64,000 nt of DNA, taken from Lusitaniella coriacea LEGE 07157. GTDB taxonomy: Bacteria > Cyanobacteriota > Cyanobacteriia > Cyanobacteriales > Spirulinaceae. The stretch lies in the NCBI RefSeq assembly GCF_015207425.1, contig NZ_JADEWZ010000018.1, forward strand, positions 1 to 64,000, written 5' to 3'. The translations under genes were made by a program, and so were the position numbers. Below are positions 24,654 to 34,161 of the stretch, one piece after another. Within the stretch, counting starts at the first letter, position 1. Every line of letters begins with the position of its first letter. Under the pieces are notes generated by a model that saw only the letters and a list, made by a program, of their open reading frames with translations, did no database searches and was not told the origin of the DNA.

Positions 24654-25820
24654 CTAACAATAAAGCCAAGGTTCCAATCGCTCGAAACCTTGAATTTGAT
24701 AAACCTTAGCACCTCGAACCATAAAGGTTTCATCGCTGGTTTCATTGAGAAAGTCAAAATAAAGCTGAATCTCAGACGGTTGAGAAAGATGGATTGCCCA
24801 ATCGCGATAACTTGAGGCTAATAACTGAGTGTAGGCGTGATATCGAAAAATAACTTTTTTACCTGTTTTAACGCCGCACATCATCTCATTATCCGCTCCC
24901 TTTGCCACAAAATCTACATCGATCGCGTACCGTCCCGGATTGAGCTTCAAAGGCGATTTTTGCGCAACAGAACCGCCATCTAAACATTGGAAATCGACGG
25001 GATTGAGGGAAGCAATTTCAACGGATTGGAAGGGAGGTTGATAGGGAGTTTCCAAGAGGCGATCTTGGTGAATAAACAGCGTGTTGCGGATTCCCGTTCC
25101 TTCTGGATAATCCTGTGCGGTTGTAATTTCACGATAGCTATTGAGATCGATCGCGCGATACCCTTGTTGGCGCAGGAAATCCAGACAGCGCGAGTCGTCC
25201 GGCTGTTGTTCTAAGATTAAATGGGGTTTTGCGCGATTTAGGGTTTGGGACATTCCTTTCAACGCATCAAACTCCGCACCCTCAATATCCATCTTGAGGA
25301 CATCGGGAACCAATCCGGTAAAGTCAATAAAATCATCTAACGCCAAGGTTTGCACTTCAAACGCTTCCGTATCCCCTGTATTTTGCTGCGGATAAATACT
25401 GTCATTGAGATGAGAACCCGCATAAATGGAAACCGTTTGATGAGACGTGTGATAAATCGCCGCGTGATAAAGTTGGGTATTATTACAACCATTTAAAATC
25501 AGATTTCGCTGACACTTATCCACAATTCTTGGACTCGCTTCAAAGGAACAAACAACCCCTTTTGGCCCAACTAAACGAGAAATTAAAGTTGATAAACCCC
25601 CAAAATTTGCCCCCACATCAAAGGCAACGCTACTCGGTTTGCACAAATCTCGCAATGCCAATTGTACTGTGGGTTCCCAGAAGTTTTCTTCATACCAATA
25701 CTGCATTCCAATGGGAGAGGTTTGCAACCGTTCGTCCAGTTGGTTAATGGCGGATTGAATGGAGGGAATTGCCAGTGCTTTTGCCAGTCGCGTTTTCAAA
25801 AATCCTTTAAGAAGTTTCAT
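24654..25820 (-). CDS. FkbM-family methyltransferase with C-terminal beta domain
   Basis: The 388-residue protein has a short basic N-terminal helix (MKLLKGFLKTRLAKALAIPS) and then an FkbM-type SAM methyltransferase: AFDVGANFGGLSTLISRLVG, CSFEASPRIVDKCQRNLILN, LKMDIEGAEFDALKGM. FkbM homologues O-methylate sugars or polyketides. Residues from about 275 to 380 form an extra beta-rich region (LKLNPGRYAIDVDFVAKGAD, VRGAKVYQI) which I do not recognise and which may bind glycan. ATG 25820 was taken because the frame upstream overlaps the next gene. It is the last gene of the minus-strand cluster. Confidence 0.85.
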   Translation of the reverse strand: MKLLKGFLKTRLAKALAIPSIQSAINQLDERLQTSPIGMQYWYEENFWEPTVQLALRDLCKPSSVAFDVGANFGGLSTLISRLVGPKGVVCSFEASPRIVDKCQRNLILNGCNNTQLYHAAIYHTSHQTVSIYAGSHLNDSIYPQQNTGDTEAFEVQTLALDDFIDFTGLVPDVLKMDIEGAEFDALKGMSQTLNRAKPHLILEQQPDDSRCLDFLRQQGYRAIDLNSYREITTAQDYPEGTGIRNTLFIHQDRLLETPYQPPFQSVEIASLNPVDFQCLDGGSVAQKSPLKLNPGRYAIDVDFVAKGADNEMMCGVKTGKKVIFRYHAYTQLLASSYRDWAIHLSQPSEIQLYFDFLNETSDETFMVRGAKVYQIQGFERLEPWLYC

Positions 25821-25830
25821 AAGCCATTTT

Positions 25831-26799
25831 TTAAAGATGAGTAAACCACAAGGAACCGCCTTCAAGCCATTGGTGATTGTCTTCTGGCCAAGTTTCTAGA
25901 AGCGGCGCGATCGCGTTCTTCAATTCCAAACTATGAGACATGAATTTAGATGGCATCAAAACTTCGATCTTTTCCCCCTTTCCCAAGAGATAAGCCGCTA
26001 AGATATACTGCTCGTTCCAATACCATTGGCTAAATTCTGGTGGATAATCAAAAGGAAGTGTAATATCGTGAATGTGGACAATTACCCCCGGTTGAAGCTT
26101 GGGAAGAACGTCAAGCATAAACACGGTTACGTCGGAATTCATAAACGAACGGTGCGTACCGTCTACAAACACAATATCTCCGGGTTGAAGTTGAGAAAAA
26201 ATTGATAGATCCGCCGTTTCTAGACCTTCTCGAATAACTCGATCGCAGACCATATTCACCTCAGCACGCGGTTTTGGATCGAGGGAAATAATTTGCGTGG
26301 CTAATTGATGGTCGCGTTTGGCTTTAGCAGCAAAAAGGGTGGTCACTCCCGAACCAATTTCGAGATAAATTTTGGGTTTAGTCTGAGTAACAAAATAGTA
26401 AAGCAATGCAGAATCGATAGCGTTAATTGCACCGCCAAACCAACCGGGTTCTCCCGGTCGTTCGTGAGAAAAATCGCGATTAATTTGTACGAGATAAGGT
26501 TTTAAAGTGGCGAGTTCTTCAAATCGTTTGATATAGTTCTGACGATTTTTTTCAAACAAAGTCGTTAATTCTGGGTGAGGGGGATGGGTATATCCCCAGC
26601 GAGGTCGATAGTCGCGAGAAGGAGGATATTCAAGAAATAGTGCGAACCCGCCAGAAGGAACATTGGAAGCCATTAAGTGCTGTTTTATTTCGGGTAAAAA
26701 TTCCGCGAATTGGCGAATTTCTCGAATTTGGTCTTCAAGTTCGGGGAGTGCTAAAGCATGGCGCAAGCGCTTTCTAATCCAGTTTTTCAAAGGTTTCAT
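25831..26799 (-). CDS. Class I SAM methyltransferase (Methyltransf_24-like)
   Basis: The 322-residue protein has SAM motif I YLEIGSGVTTLFAAKA, an acidic LDPKPRAEVN and the DGTHRSFMNSDVTVFMLDVL segment with a following HIHD that is typical of Methyltransf_24 proteins in surface-glycan loci. The N-terminal 20 residues (MKPLKNWIRKRLRHALALPE) closely resemble those of the FkbM protein encoded 11 bp downstream, although the methyltransferase domains differ. The acceptor is unknown, probably a sugar hydroxyl. It lies 12 bp behind the large glycosyltransferase. Confidence 0.83.
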   Translation of the reverse strand: MKPLKNWIRKRLRHALALPELEDQIREIRQFAEFLPEIKQHLMASNVPSGGFALFLEYPPSRDYRPRWGYTHPPHPELTTLFEKNRQNYIKRFEELATLKPYLVQINRDFSHERPGEPGWFGGAINAIDSALLYYFVTQTKPKIYLEIGSGVTTLFAAKAKRDHQLATQIISLDPKPRAEVNMVCDRVIREGLETADLSIFSQLQPGDIVFVDGTHRSFMNSDVTVFMLDVLPKLQPGVIVHIHDITLPFDYPPEFSQWYWNEQYILAAYLLGKGEKIEVLMPSKFMSHSLELKNAIAPLLETWPEDNHQWLEGGSLWFTHL

Positions 26800-26811
26800 A
26801 AGTTGAAGCTT

Positions 26812-29800
26812 TTAAAGATCGGTTAACCACAAGAAGGAGTGCTGTTCGTAGCGATTATCGTTGAATACGCGGTAAATGGGATCGGCTTTTTGAGGATCGA
26901 GTTGGCGGTGTTCCTTCTCCAAGTTGGCAGCAATTTGTTTGGCGCGAATCACCGTTTTTATGACCTCCAAAGTGGAAAGGTGGGGGAGATAATCGAGGGA
27001 ACGGTACGTGTTGAGAAGCTGTTGAACGCCGGGATAAAATTGCGACACCGAGGACGTTGGAGCCACTTTTTGAAGATAGCAGGCAATATTATTGGCATAT
27101 TCAATATCCGTACTCCAATGCTGGCAGTAGGACTTGCGGTAGCGCAAACATTGGAAAAACAAGGCTTCTGCTTCTTCCGGCAATCGGTTTTGAAAGGCGT
27201 ACTGAACTCCAGCAACACTACGATGCAGATACCAGGCGCGCAAATCTTCCAATTCTGCTCTGGGGTGTTGCGTGGTGCGCTCTTCGGGATAGTTCCAAAA
27301 TAACCCCAACGTGCGGGGAATATGCTTGGTTTTGATGAATGGTAAGACGCGGTTTTTAAATTCCGTATCTCCAGCCGCGCGGAATGTGGCGTTGTAGTAG
27401 CCAAAGCGATCGTGGATGGAACGTCGGTAGAGCGCGCCAACCCAGGAAAGGTAGCAGGTTTCGAGATAAACCAGGTTGCTACTGTATCCCGCGCGATCGT
27501 AGGTCATGATATCGCTTACCCATGTGCCATGGGGATCGACGTTAGTGACGAGGGAATCCCCCAAAACCCAATCCAGTTCGGGATCTTTGTCGAGTTCGTC
27601 CGCGAGAACTTCCAAACAGTCGGGAAGGATGGTTTCGTCTGCACCAAGAAAGCTAAGATAGGGCGATCGCGCCATTGCAATACCTCGATTCCATGCACTC
27701 TGAATCGTCTCTCGCTGCCGCGATCGCGCGTACACGATCGGTAAGGTCATTTCTGTCATTAATTGCTTGAAAACGGCGTATTCGTCCCCCGGAGAGCCGC
27801 TATCGATCAAAATAATTTCCACTGCACCCTTTTGAATCAGGGTTTGTTGGCGCAGTGCTTTGAGAAAGAGGGGGAGTTTGCTAGCGGCGTTGTAGAGAGA
27901 AACAATGATCGAAACGCGATACTCTTCTGCATCCCTGCGATCGTCGATAAATTCGTACTCCCACGGTTGATTGTAGAGGCGATCGAGTAAGGCTTTATCG
28001 AGCAATTCCGTGCAACGTTGTTCCCGTTCTTGGGGATCGCCGTATAAGGCTTGCGCCGTCTGCGCTTCTTGGTGAAATCCTTGTTGGTTCAGGGTTTGTA
28101 CGATCCAAGGGAGATCGTTAAATCGATCGTCGCCGCGATCGCGCATTCCCCGCACTAAATACGTCGCCGCAACCAGATCGTTCCCCCGCATCCGTTCGAG
28201 TCTGGCAATTTCTTTCCATACCCGCGCGCGATCGATCCGAAAACTCGTTCCAAACCGCCGATTAAGCCTTGAAGAAATACTTTTTTCAACTCCGTAAATT
28301 TGTTCGGCGCGCCTGAGTTCGTTCAACAATAGCGATTTTTCAGGGTCGTAGATTGCACCCAAAATCCAATATTGTTTCAGCTTACTGGCTAAATCTTCCT
28401 CCGTCTGCTCTAACGTATCGAACGCATTTTTATACTTTTGAATTAACCACGGTGCTTTAGCAATTTGTGCTGCTAGTCGTAGATCGTCTCGCTCCACATT
28501 TGGCAGGACTTTTTGAGCCACTTTTTGGAGGTTGGATTTAAGGATATTTTTCCAATTTAAAGGAGGAGTTTGACTAACCAGTTCGGAATCGGGTTTTTGG
28601 GGTTGTGAAACCTCTTCCGCGATCGCTAATGATTGCTTGGCATTTTCTGAATTTGCACTTCTTTGACGAATTTGCTGCTTGATGATTTTTTTGACTTCTC
28701 GCAATTTTCCTTGCGCCATTCTTTTGATAACAGGGAGAGGATTACTTTTTTGCGATTGACCCAATTCCCAAACTCGAATCAAATGCTCGTACCAACGATC
28801 TAATTGTGCTGCAACTTCTGGATTGTAAGAAGAGGAACTCTGATAAATATCCTCAAGGGGCGGATCGTCTGTTTCGATTTTCAATTGCTGCAAGTGTTCG
28901 ACTAAATCTTGGCGATATGAATCATAGTTTTCTAAAACCGATGCAATTTTGGGAAGACAGGAATAAACCTCTTTAAGATCGATTGCAATAAAGGGAATTT
29001 CTGGAAACGTTTCTTGCAAAAAACGACATACTCCCGCACCACTTCCAATGGCGGTGGGACATCCAGAAAATAAGGACTCCAATGCCAGTAAATTCAAGCT
29101 ATCGTAACGAGATGGAAGAAAAGTAATAGATTTACTCGCAAAAACTTTTTCCAATTCCTCCCGATTCATTGCTGGATGCAAACCAATATCTAAACTGCGA
29201 TTGTTAATTGCTGATTGAAGATAACCACTCGAAGCATTTCCATTCCCATCGTAACTCTCAGGGCCAATAATATTCGCACCACTAAAGGAAGAACGCGGCA
29301 ACCACCACACTAAATCGATAAAAATATCTGCGCCTTTTCGTTTTTCTGTGCGTCCGATAAAATTTAAACTGGGCAGATCGTTGGAAGGTTCTGCTGAGGT
29401 TGGTTTGGGAAAGGGGAAGAAATGAATAGGATTAAAATAATGAGATTCTAAGTCAATACTTTCTCGCCATTCATCCAAATAACTCTTGCTAATTCCATAG
29501 CGAATATCTACAGTTTGATATTGCATTTTTTCTTGAATATCTAGTGCAATATCGTCATTAATCTGATTTGCCCAATTTAGGCGTAATGTTGTAGAAATTT
29601 TGCCGTGCATGGACAAAGCAAGACGTTTGAAATTAACCTGATGGTGTTTGAGTGCAGGTCGTAATACCGTTCCAAACTGTTCGTAATCGGGAAGATCGAC
29701 AAGATCGAAGCTTTGATTAGCAACAGATACAGCAATATTATTAGCAATAATAAAAGCTCGATGAATCCATTTTGGCGGTTCGGGGTCATCAAATCCGTCT

Positions 29801-29991
29801 AAATCGGAGAGAAAATATTTTTCTTGATAGGGAATTGCTGTTGCATTTTCCGGACGTTCTGCCTCTAGGGATTCTAATCGAGTTAAATAGTAAAATTCAA
29901 TGTTAGGATTAGTTTCAATAATTCGTCGATAAAACGTTTGACCGCCACCAATTGTTTTAAAAAGATCGAAGTCAGCAATTAAGACTTTCAT
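26812..29991 (-). CDS. Bifunctional glycosyltransferase: GT-B (GT4-like) plus GT-A (GT2)
   Basis: The 1059-residue protein has a GT-B half (about 1-380), with GGGQTFYRRI at the start, SLNFIGRTEKRKGADIF and the donor-binding LPSRYDSLNLLALESLFSG. A helical linker of about 280 residues (400-680) is followed by a GT-A/GT2 domain (about 695-930) with VSIIVSLYNAASKLPLFLKA, DSGSPGDEYAVF and SFLGADETILPD (in place of DxD). The C-terminus is helical. No signal peptide or membrane span is seen. It probably transfers two successive sugars onto a lipid- or nucleotide-linked acceptor. The sugars are not known. Confidence 0.85.
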   Translation of the reverse strand: MKVLIADFDLFKTIGGGQTFYRRIIETNPNIEFYYLTRLESLEAERPENATAIPYQEKYFLSDLDGFDDPEPPKWIHRAFIIANNIAVSVANQSFDLVDLPDYEQFGTVLRPALKHHQVNFKRLALSMHGKISTTLRLNWANQINDDIALDIQEKMQYQTVDIRYGISKSYLDEWRESIDLESHYFNPIHFFPFPKPTSAEPSNDLPSLNFIGRTEKRKGADIFIDLVWWLPRSSFSGANIIGPESYDGNGNASSGYLQSAINNRSLDIGLHPAMNREELEKVFASKSITFLPSRYDSLNLLALESLFSGCPTAIGSGAGVCRFLQETFPEIPFIAIDLKEVYSCLPKIASVLENYDSYRQDLVEHLQQLKIETDDPPLEDIYQSSSSYNPEVAAQLDRWYEHLIRVWELGQSQKSNPLPVIKRMAQGKLREVKKIIKQQIRQRSANSENAKQSLAIAEEVSQPQKPDSELVSQTPPLNWKNILKSNLQKVAQKVLPNVERDDLRLAAQIAKAPWLIQKYKNAFDTLEQTEEDLASKLKQYWILGAIYDPEKSLLLNELRRAEQIYGVEKSISSRLNRRFGTSFRIDRARVWKEIARLERMRGNDLVAATYLVRGMRDRGDDRFNDLPWIVQTLNQQGFHQEAQTAQALYGDPQEREQRCTELLDKALLDRLYNQPWEYEFIDDRRDAEEYRVSIIVSLYNAASKLPLFLKALRQQTLIQKGAVEIILIDSGSPGDEYAVFKQLMTEMTLPIVYARSRQRETIQSAWNRGIAMARSPYLSFLGADETILPDCLEVLADELDKDPELDWVLGDSLVTNVDPHGTWVSDIMTYDRAGYSSNLVYLETCYLSWVGALYRRSIHDRFGYYNATFRAAGDTEFKNRVLPFIKTKHIPRTLGLFWNYPEERTTQHPRAELEDLRAWYLHRSVAGVQYAFQNRLPEEAEALFFQCLRYRKSYCQHWSTDIEYANNIACYLQKVAPTSSVSQFYPGVQQLLNTYRSLDYLPHLSTLEVIKTVIRAKQIAANLEKEHRQLDPQKADPIYRVFNDNRYEQHSFLWLTDL

Positions 29992-30028
29992 TCCGATGAT
30001 TTAAAATTATTAATAGAATTCCCTATTT

Positions 30029-30883
30029 TTAAACGAGTTCTGGATGATAGGGGTTAATATTTGGATATTTTAGTGCAGTTCGCACTAGGGGAAACTGAGA
30101 TAGGAGTTGAGATCGAACAAAAGCAGGCAGAATGTCTTGATATAGCTCTGTTCTTAGAATTTCAATTAAATTTCTTAGAACTTCGTGTTCCCCTGCAATA
30201 TCCTTTTGCCTTGTTGTTGAGTAAGAATTAGGTAACACTCTCAATGCCGACAGTGCTTCTGGAATGTAGCAAATTCCGTAACGAAACGCGATCGCGTGGA
30301 AAATAAACCAATCGCAATACCATTTCAAATCGGAAAGATATCCCCCTTCCTCAAGAAAAAACTCCCGCTTGATAATACACGTATGTCCGGCAATCCACAA
30401 TTTATGGGAACTCACCACCTCGATTAAGGCTTCTGGTGAGATGTAACAGGGTTTCTCGCCATAATGGAACCAATCCTCGTGTTTATCAATGTCCCCCGTC
30501 GCATCGTCCAGAAACGCGGGGTGAGAGCAACACAATCCCGCACCGGGATATTGGGCGAGAAGAGTCATGGATTTCTCAAAAAACCCTGGTAAAACCCTGT
30601 CGTCTGCGGGACAACAGCAAATATAGTCTCCCGATGCCAATTCGACTGCTCGATTAACGGTAGAGATAACGCCTTGGTTGCTGGGATTGCGGTGTAGGTG
30701 AATCAGATCGGACTGTTTTGCAAAGCTTTCGATAACCTCAACGCTAGAGTCCGTCGAATCGTCGTCAATGACAACAATTTCTTTCGGACTCCAACTCTGG
30801 TTCAAAATCGCCTGCAACTGTTCGCCGACATAATTGGCGTGGTTATAGTTGGGAACGATCGCGGATAGCGTGGGCAAGTTCAA
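30029..30883 (-). CDS. GT2-family glycosyltransferase
   Basis: The 284-residue protein is a GT-A fold enzyme: SAIVPNYNHANYVGEQLQAI, VVIDDDSTDSSVEVIES and CCPADDRVLPGFFEK (a PADDR variant of the DxD motif). The start is TTG 30883, overlapping the stop of the gmhA-like gene by four bases (TTGA), so the two are coupled. It is cytoplasmic and likely acts on a sugar nucleotide. It stands between the isomerase and the bifunctional glycosyltransferase. Confidence 0.9.
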   Translation of the reverse strand: MNLPTLSAIVPNYNHANYVGEQLQAILNQSWSPKEIVVIDDDSTDSSVEVIESFAKQSDLIHLHRNPSNQGVISTVNRAVELASGDYICCCPADDRVLPGFFEKSMTLLAQYPGAGLCCSHPAFLDDATGDIDKHEDWFHYGEKPCYISPEALIEVVSSHKLWIAGHTCIIKREFFLEEGGYLSDLKWYCDWFIFHAIAFRYGICYIPEALSALRVLPNSYSTTRQKDIAGEHEVLRNLIEILRTELYQDILPAFVRSQLLSQFPLVRTALKYPNINPYHPELV

Positions 30884-31503
30884 GCCATCATCTCCTGAAG
30901 GGCAACTTCCGGCAGCGATCCTTTCATCAACCCGTCTAAAATGCAGTGACAGATGGATAAATGGGCGATTTCTGCAAAACCATAGGAATGAGAAGGGACG
31001 TAGAAATTAATATCTCCCGACTGACGCAGGGGATTGTCCGGTTTGAATGCGGATAGAGTGATGACATGACACCCCATCTGCGTTCCTTGGTTCGCACCGG
31101 CGAGGATATTCGCCGACTGTCCCGAACTGCTGATGGCAAAAATCACATCTCCCGGTTGAGCAAACATGGCGATGGGTTTGCTGAACACCTGTTCGTAGCC
31201 GAAATCGTTGCCAATGCAGGTGAGCATCGCGCCGTCGTTGAACGAAACCGCCGGAAAACCGCCATTCCGCCAGTAGTCAATAGCTTGGTGGCTGGCAACG
31301 GCTGCACTTCCCCCATTCCCAATGAAAATCACTTTTTTCTGCTGCTGGGTTTGTTGCTGAACGAGTTTTGCCGCTTGAGAAACTCCCTCATCAAAGGATA
31401 GGGGAGAAGACGCGCGATCGCTTGCTTGAAAATTCTCGCTCAATTGAGCGAGTTTGCGAAAATAGTCGGTTGCAAAAGGGAGTTCTGAATTGAAGGATTG
31501 CAT
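30880..31503 (-). CDS. GmhA-like sedoheptulose-7-phosphate isomerase (SIS domain)
   Basis: The 207-residue SIS protein has the GmhA pattern: VIFIGNGGSAAVASHQAIDY, CIGNDFGYEQVFSKPI, DVIFAISSSGQSANIL and a C-terminal HLSICHCILDGLM helix. GmhA converts sedoheptulose-7-phosphate to D-glycero-D-manno-heptose-7-phosphate, the first step to nucleotide-activated heptose. A GmhB-like gene lies at the right edge of this window, which supports a heptose product. DiaA-like SIS proteins are an alternative, but this genetic setting favours GmhA. Confidence 0.82.
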   Translation of the reverse strand: MQSFNSELPFATDYFRKLAQLSENFQASDRASSPLSFDEGVSQAAKLVQQQTQQQKKVIFIGNGGSAAVASHQAIDYWRNGGFPAVSFNDGAMLTCIGNDFGYEQVFSKPIAMFAQPGDVIFAISSSGQSANILAGANQGTQMGCHVITLSAFKPDNPLRQSGDINFYVPSHSYGFAEIAHLSICHCILDGLMKGSLPEVALQEMMA

Positions 31504-31528
31504 ATCACTTGGTTAAAAACAATAAATT

Positions 31529-31969
31529 TTAGGTGCGTTGTTCCGATAAAACCTTCCAAGCCAATTGAAGCTCTGGAGACTTTATCATGGGTACAGCTTG
31601 AGGTAAAGTCTCATGAAGGTCGGGGACGGTTGGCAAACGCATAGTTTCCTCCAACGTAAATAACTTCAAAGCTTGACCTTCCGTTAAATTGAGCTGGTGG
31701 ATTGGAACGGTTAAAGGAGCTGCAAAGATGCGGGTTAAACAGTCAGGATGGGTTCCCTCCCACAGAAAGAGAAACTCAAGATCGGGAGGCTGCCATCCCA
31801 ATTCTTCTTCAATTTCGCGCGCGATCGCGCATTCTGCCGTTTCCCCCGGATCGATCTCGCCCCCAAACAACCCCCAGTAGTTGGGATAATAAATATCTGG
31901 GTTGTTATCCCGCAATTGCAGGAGAAGATGCGAACCCTGGTAGATAAATGCTTTGGCAACCTGATACAT
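31529..31969 (-). CDS. Nudix hydrolase
   Basis: The 146-residue protein has a complete Nudix box, GGEIDPGETAECAIAREIEE followed by ELGW, preceded by LLLQLRDNNPDIYYPNYWGL. ATG 31969 was used as start; the frame runs back to 32074 but would overlap the epimerase gene and lacks an SD. Family members hydrolyse nucleoside diphosphates linked to another group, including GDP-mannose or NDP-sugars, which suits the locus. The substrate is unproven. Confidence 0.88.
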   Translation of the reverse strand: MYQVAKAFIYQGSHLLLQLRDNNPDIYYPNYWGLFGGEIDPGETAECAIAREIEEELGWQPPDLEFLFLWEGTHPDCLTRIFAAPLTVPIHQLNLTEGQALKLFTLEETMRLPTVPDLHETLPQAVPMIKSPELQLAWKVLSEQRT

Positions 31970-32024
31970 AGTCGAGAGAACGTCTGTTATTGTTTCTCTA
32001 AGCTCAATCTCAAAAAACGCTTGG

Positions 32025-33023
32025 TTAAGAATTCGATCCCAAATGCTCAAACCAGGCTTTTGTCGCCTCCTCAATGGAATCTGGAGTCCATAGGGGAGCT
32101 TCTCGCCACAGTTCGATATTCTCCAGCATTTGAGCGACCCCTTCCGGGAAGGAAACCTGCGGTTCCCACCCTAACAGCGTTTTCGCCTTTGTAATGTCGC
32201 CCCAAGTACAATCCGGTTCGCCGGGACGTTTGGGAATATGGGTAATCTCGCCTCCCAGGAGTTCCACAAGGGTCAAAACGCTTTGAGGATTGCCAGAACA
32301 GATATTAATCCTTTCATTTGTAATATCCGACTCTGCCGCCTTTACAAAGGCTTCAACCACATCGCTCACAAAGGTGAAATCTCTCGTCTGTTTACCATCC
32401 CCCACAACGGTGAAGGGTTGACCCGCCAGCTTTTGCTTCAAAAAGACCCCAAACACCGCTCCATAAGCCCCCGTCGTACGAGAGCGAGGACCATAAACAT
32501 TAAACAAGCAGAGGGAAAGGGCAGGAAGTTTGTAAACCTTTGCCCAATGCATGACCAATTGCTCCCCTAAATACTTCGTTAAAGCGTAGGGATGTTCGGG
32601 GGCAGAGGGGGTCGTCTCTGGCGTAGGATATTGGTCTGGAATCCCATAACAGGTAGAAGATGCCGTGTAAATAAAACGCTGAATTTTTGCTTTGCGACAG
32701 GCATTCAGCAGTGCAAACGTGCCGTGAACGTTGGAATGATAGTAATTCTCCGGATTTTGAATCGAAGGAACCAAATCGGCGAGTCCGGCGAGGTGAAATA
32801 CCCAATCAATCCCCTCTAAAGTCGCTGGGGTGACATCCGCCACATCTTGATGGATGAATTCAAACCCATCCTTTTGCTTTGCCGCTTCCAAGTTGGCGGG
32901 ATTGCCCACAATCAAGCTATCCAAACCCGTAACGCGATAACCCAATTCAAGCAGGCGATCGCATAAATGACTGCCGATAAAGCCAGCCGCACCCGTTACT
33001 AAGCAGTGTTTTGGTGTTGTCAT
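32025..33023 (-). CDS. NAD-dependent sugar-nucleotide epimerase (SDR)
   Basis: The 332-residue extended SDR has the NAD-binding GAAGFIGSHLCDRLLE, the serine region TASSTCYG and the YALTK catalytic pair, then FNVYGPRS. It looks like a UDP-glucose/UDP-GlcNAc 4-epimerase-type protein (GalE/WbpP branch). ATG 33023 is the start; a TTG one codon earlier is also open. Its stop is 55 bp before the Nudix ATG. The product could be a C4-inverted NDP-sugar for this glycan. Confidence 0.87.
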   Translation of the reverse strand: MTTPKHCLVTGAAGFIGSHLCDRLLELGYRVTGLDSLIVGNPANLEAAKQKDGFEFIHQDVADVTPATLEGIDWVFHLAGLADLVPSIQNPENYYHSNVHGTFALLNACRKAKIQRFIYTASSTCYGIPDQYPTPETTPSAPEHPYALTKYLGEQLVMHWAKVYKLPALSLCLFNVYGPRSRTTGAYGAVFGVFLKQKLAGQPFTVVGDGKQTRDFTFVSDVVEAFVKAAESDITNERINICSGNPQSVLTLVELLGGEITHIPKRPGEPDCTWGDITKAKTLLGWEPQVSFPEGVAQMLENIELWREAPLWTPDSIEEATKAWFEHLGSNS

Positions 33024-33082
33024 CAATAATTCTGTTCCTACTCCTCACGCTGAGATTCTACCGCATTGATATTACTCTTGAA

Positions 33083-34126
33083 TCAATGATTGAAATTCAT
33101 TGCCATGCGCCACATTTCTTCAACCAATTGCAAATCCGCGATCGCGTCCGCACCGCTTGCAATTGGCTCTGTTCCGTGTTGAATATCGCTCACAAAAGCC
33201 TCTGCTTGACGGCGAAATGCCCAAGTCCAATGACACTGGGGGCGATACACTTCATGTAGTTCGCCTGTCCCTTTGTACAGTTCTACACGAGCGGGTATAT
33301 TTTTTAACATTCCAGGAGGATATTCGATTCGCAAGCGACCGCGCTCGAAGTAGATTTCTGTCACCTCATCCCACCCTCGGTAAACCGTGCGTCCGGCTTC
33401 CAACGTTGCGATATGATTGCCGAAGTCAAGAACGGCGATTTGCCCGTGTTCCTGTTTGAATTCGACATAACTGACTCTGGGAGTGGAATCGAGAAGATAG
33501 CGCAGCAGGTTAATATTGTGGCAATAAACATTGAGAAACCAAGCATACTTGGGTTTTTGGGGTTCGGGAACCCAGTCCGGCGCGATCGCCCACTCTACGC
33601 CACTGTTTGTCCTCGCCTCATCCGTGACAATATGCCCATCTGCATTGCAATAAAACTCTCCCATAAAACAATGGGCGCGTGCATAGACAATTGACCCCAG
33701 TTCGTTGGTTTGTCGCAGTTCATCAATTATCCTTTTAGCCACTTGAACGCCTTCATCGTGACGTTTCATACAGCCGACTGTGTAACGAACGTTTTGAGCG
33801 AGCGCTGTGTCAGTTAGCGTTTGTGCTTGTTCGACCGTTGCAGCCATTGGTTTTTCTGTTAGGACGTGCTTGCCTGCCAAAAGGCAATCTAAGGCAATGG
33901 GACCCATCTTAGGACGTTGAGTGACAACAACAACCGCTTCCACCTCTGGGTCTTCGAGCAGCGCTGTATGATTGGGATAGGTTCGAGGAATAGTGTAACG
34001 CTCCGCAACCAAATGCAGGCGCTTGGGTTTCGGATCGGCGAGGGCAACAATTTTACAATTGTCAAGAGCAGCATAGTTCGCAAGATGAGCTAACTGTCCC
34101 ATCAGTCCTGCACCGACAAAACCCAT
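33083..34126 (-). CDS. Gfo/Idh/MocA-family oxidoreductase
   Basis: The first ATG (34126) gives 347 residues starting at the Rossmann strand MGFVGAGLMGQLAHLANYAA. The frame is open back to TTG 34156 or 34207, and the true start could be there. The motif EKPMAATVEQAQ holds the catalytic Lys-Pro, and GCMKRHDEGVQ is a typical second-site region. Such enzymes oxidise or reduce sugars or NDP-sugars with NAD(P). It immediately follows the methyltransferase gene on the same strand. Confidence 0.85.
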   Translation of the reverse strand: MGFVGAGLMGQLAHLANYAALDNCKIVALADPKPKRLHLVAERYTIPRTYPNHTALLEDPEVEAVVVVTQRPKMGPIALDCLLAGKHVLTEKPMAATVEQAQTLTDTALAQNVRYTVGCMKRHDEGVQVAKRIIDELRQTNELGSIVYARAHCFMGEFYCNADGHIVTDEARTNSGVEWAIAPDWVPEPQKPKYAWFLNVYCHNINLLRYLLDSTPRVSYVEFKQEHGQIAVLDFGNHIATLEAGRTVYRGWDEVTEIYFERGRLRIEYPPGMLKNIPARVELYKGTGELHEVYRPQCHWTWAFRRQAEAFVSDIQHGTEPIASGADAIADLQLVEEMWRMAMNFNH

Positions 34127-34161
34127 CTTGACTGGACGAGAGTGTAAAGAATTCAACTGTT

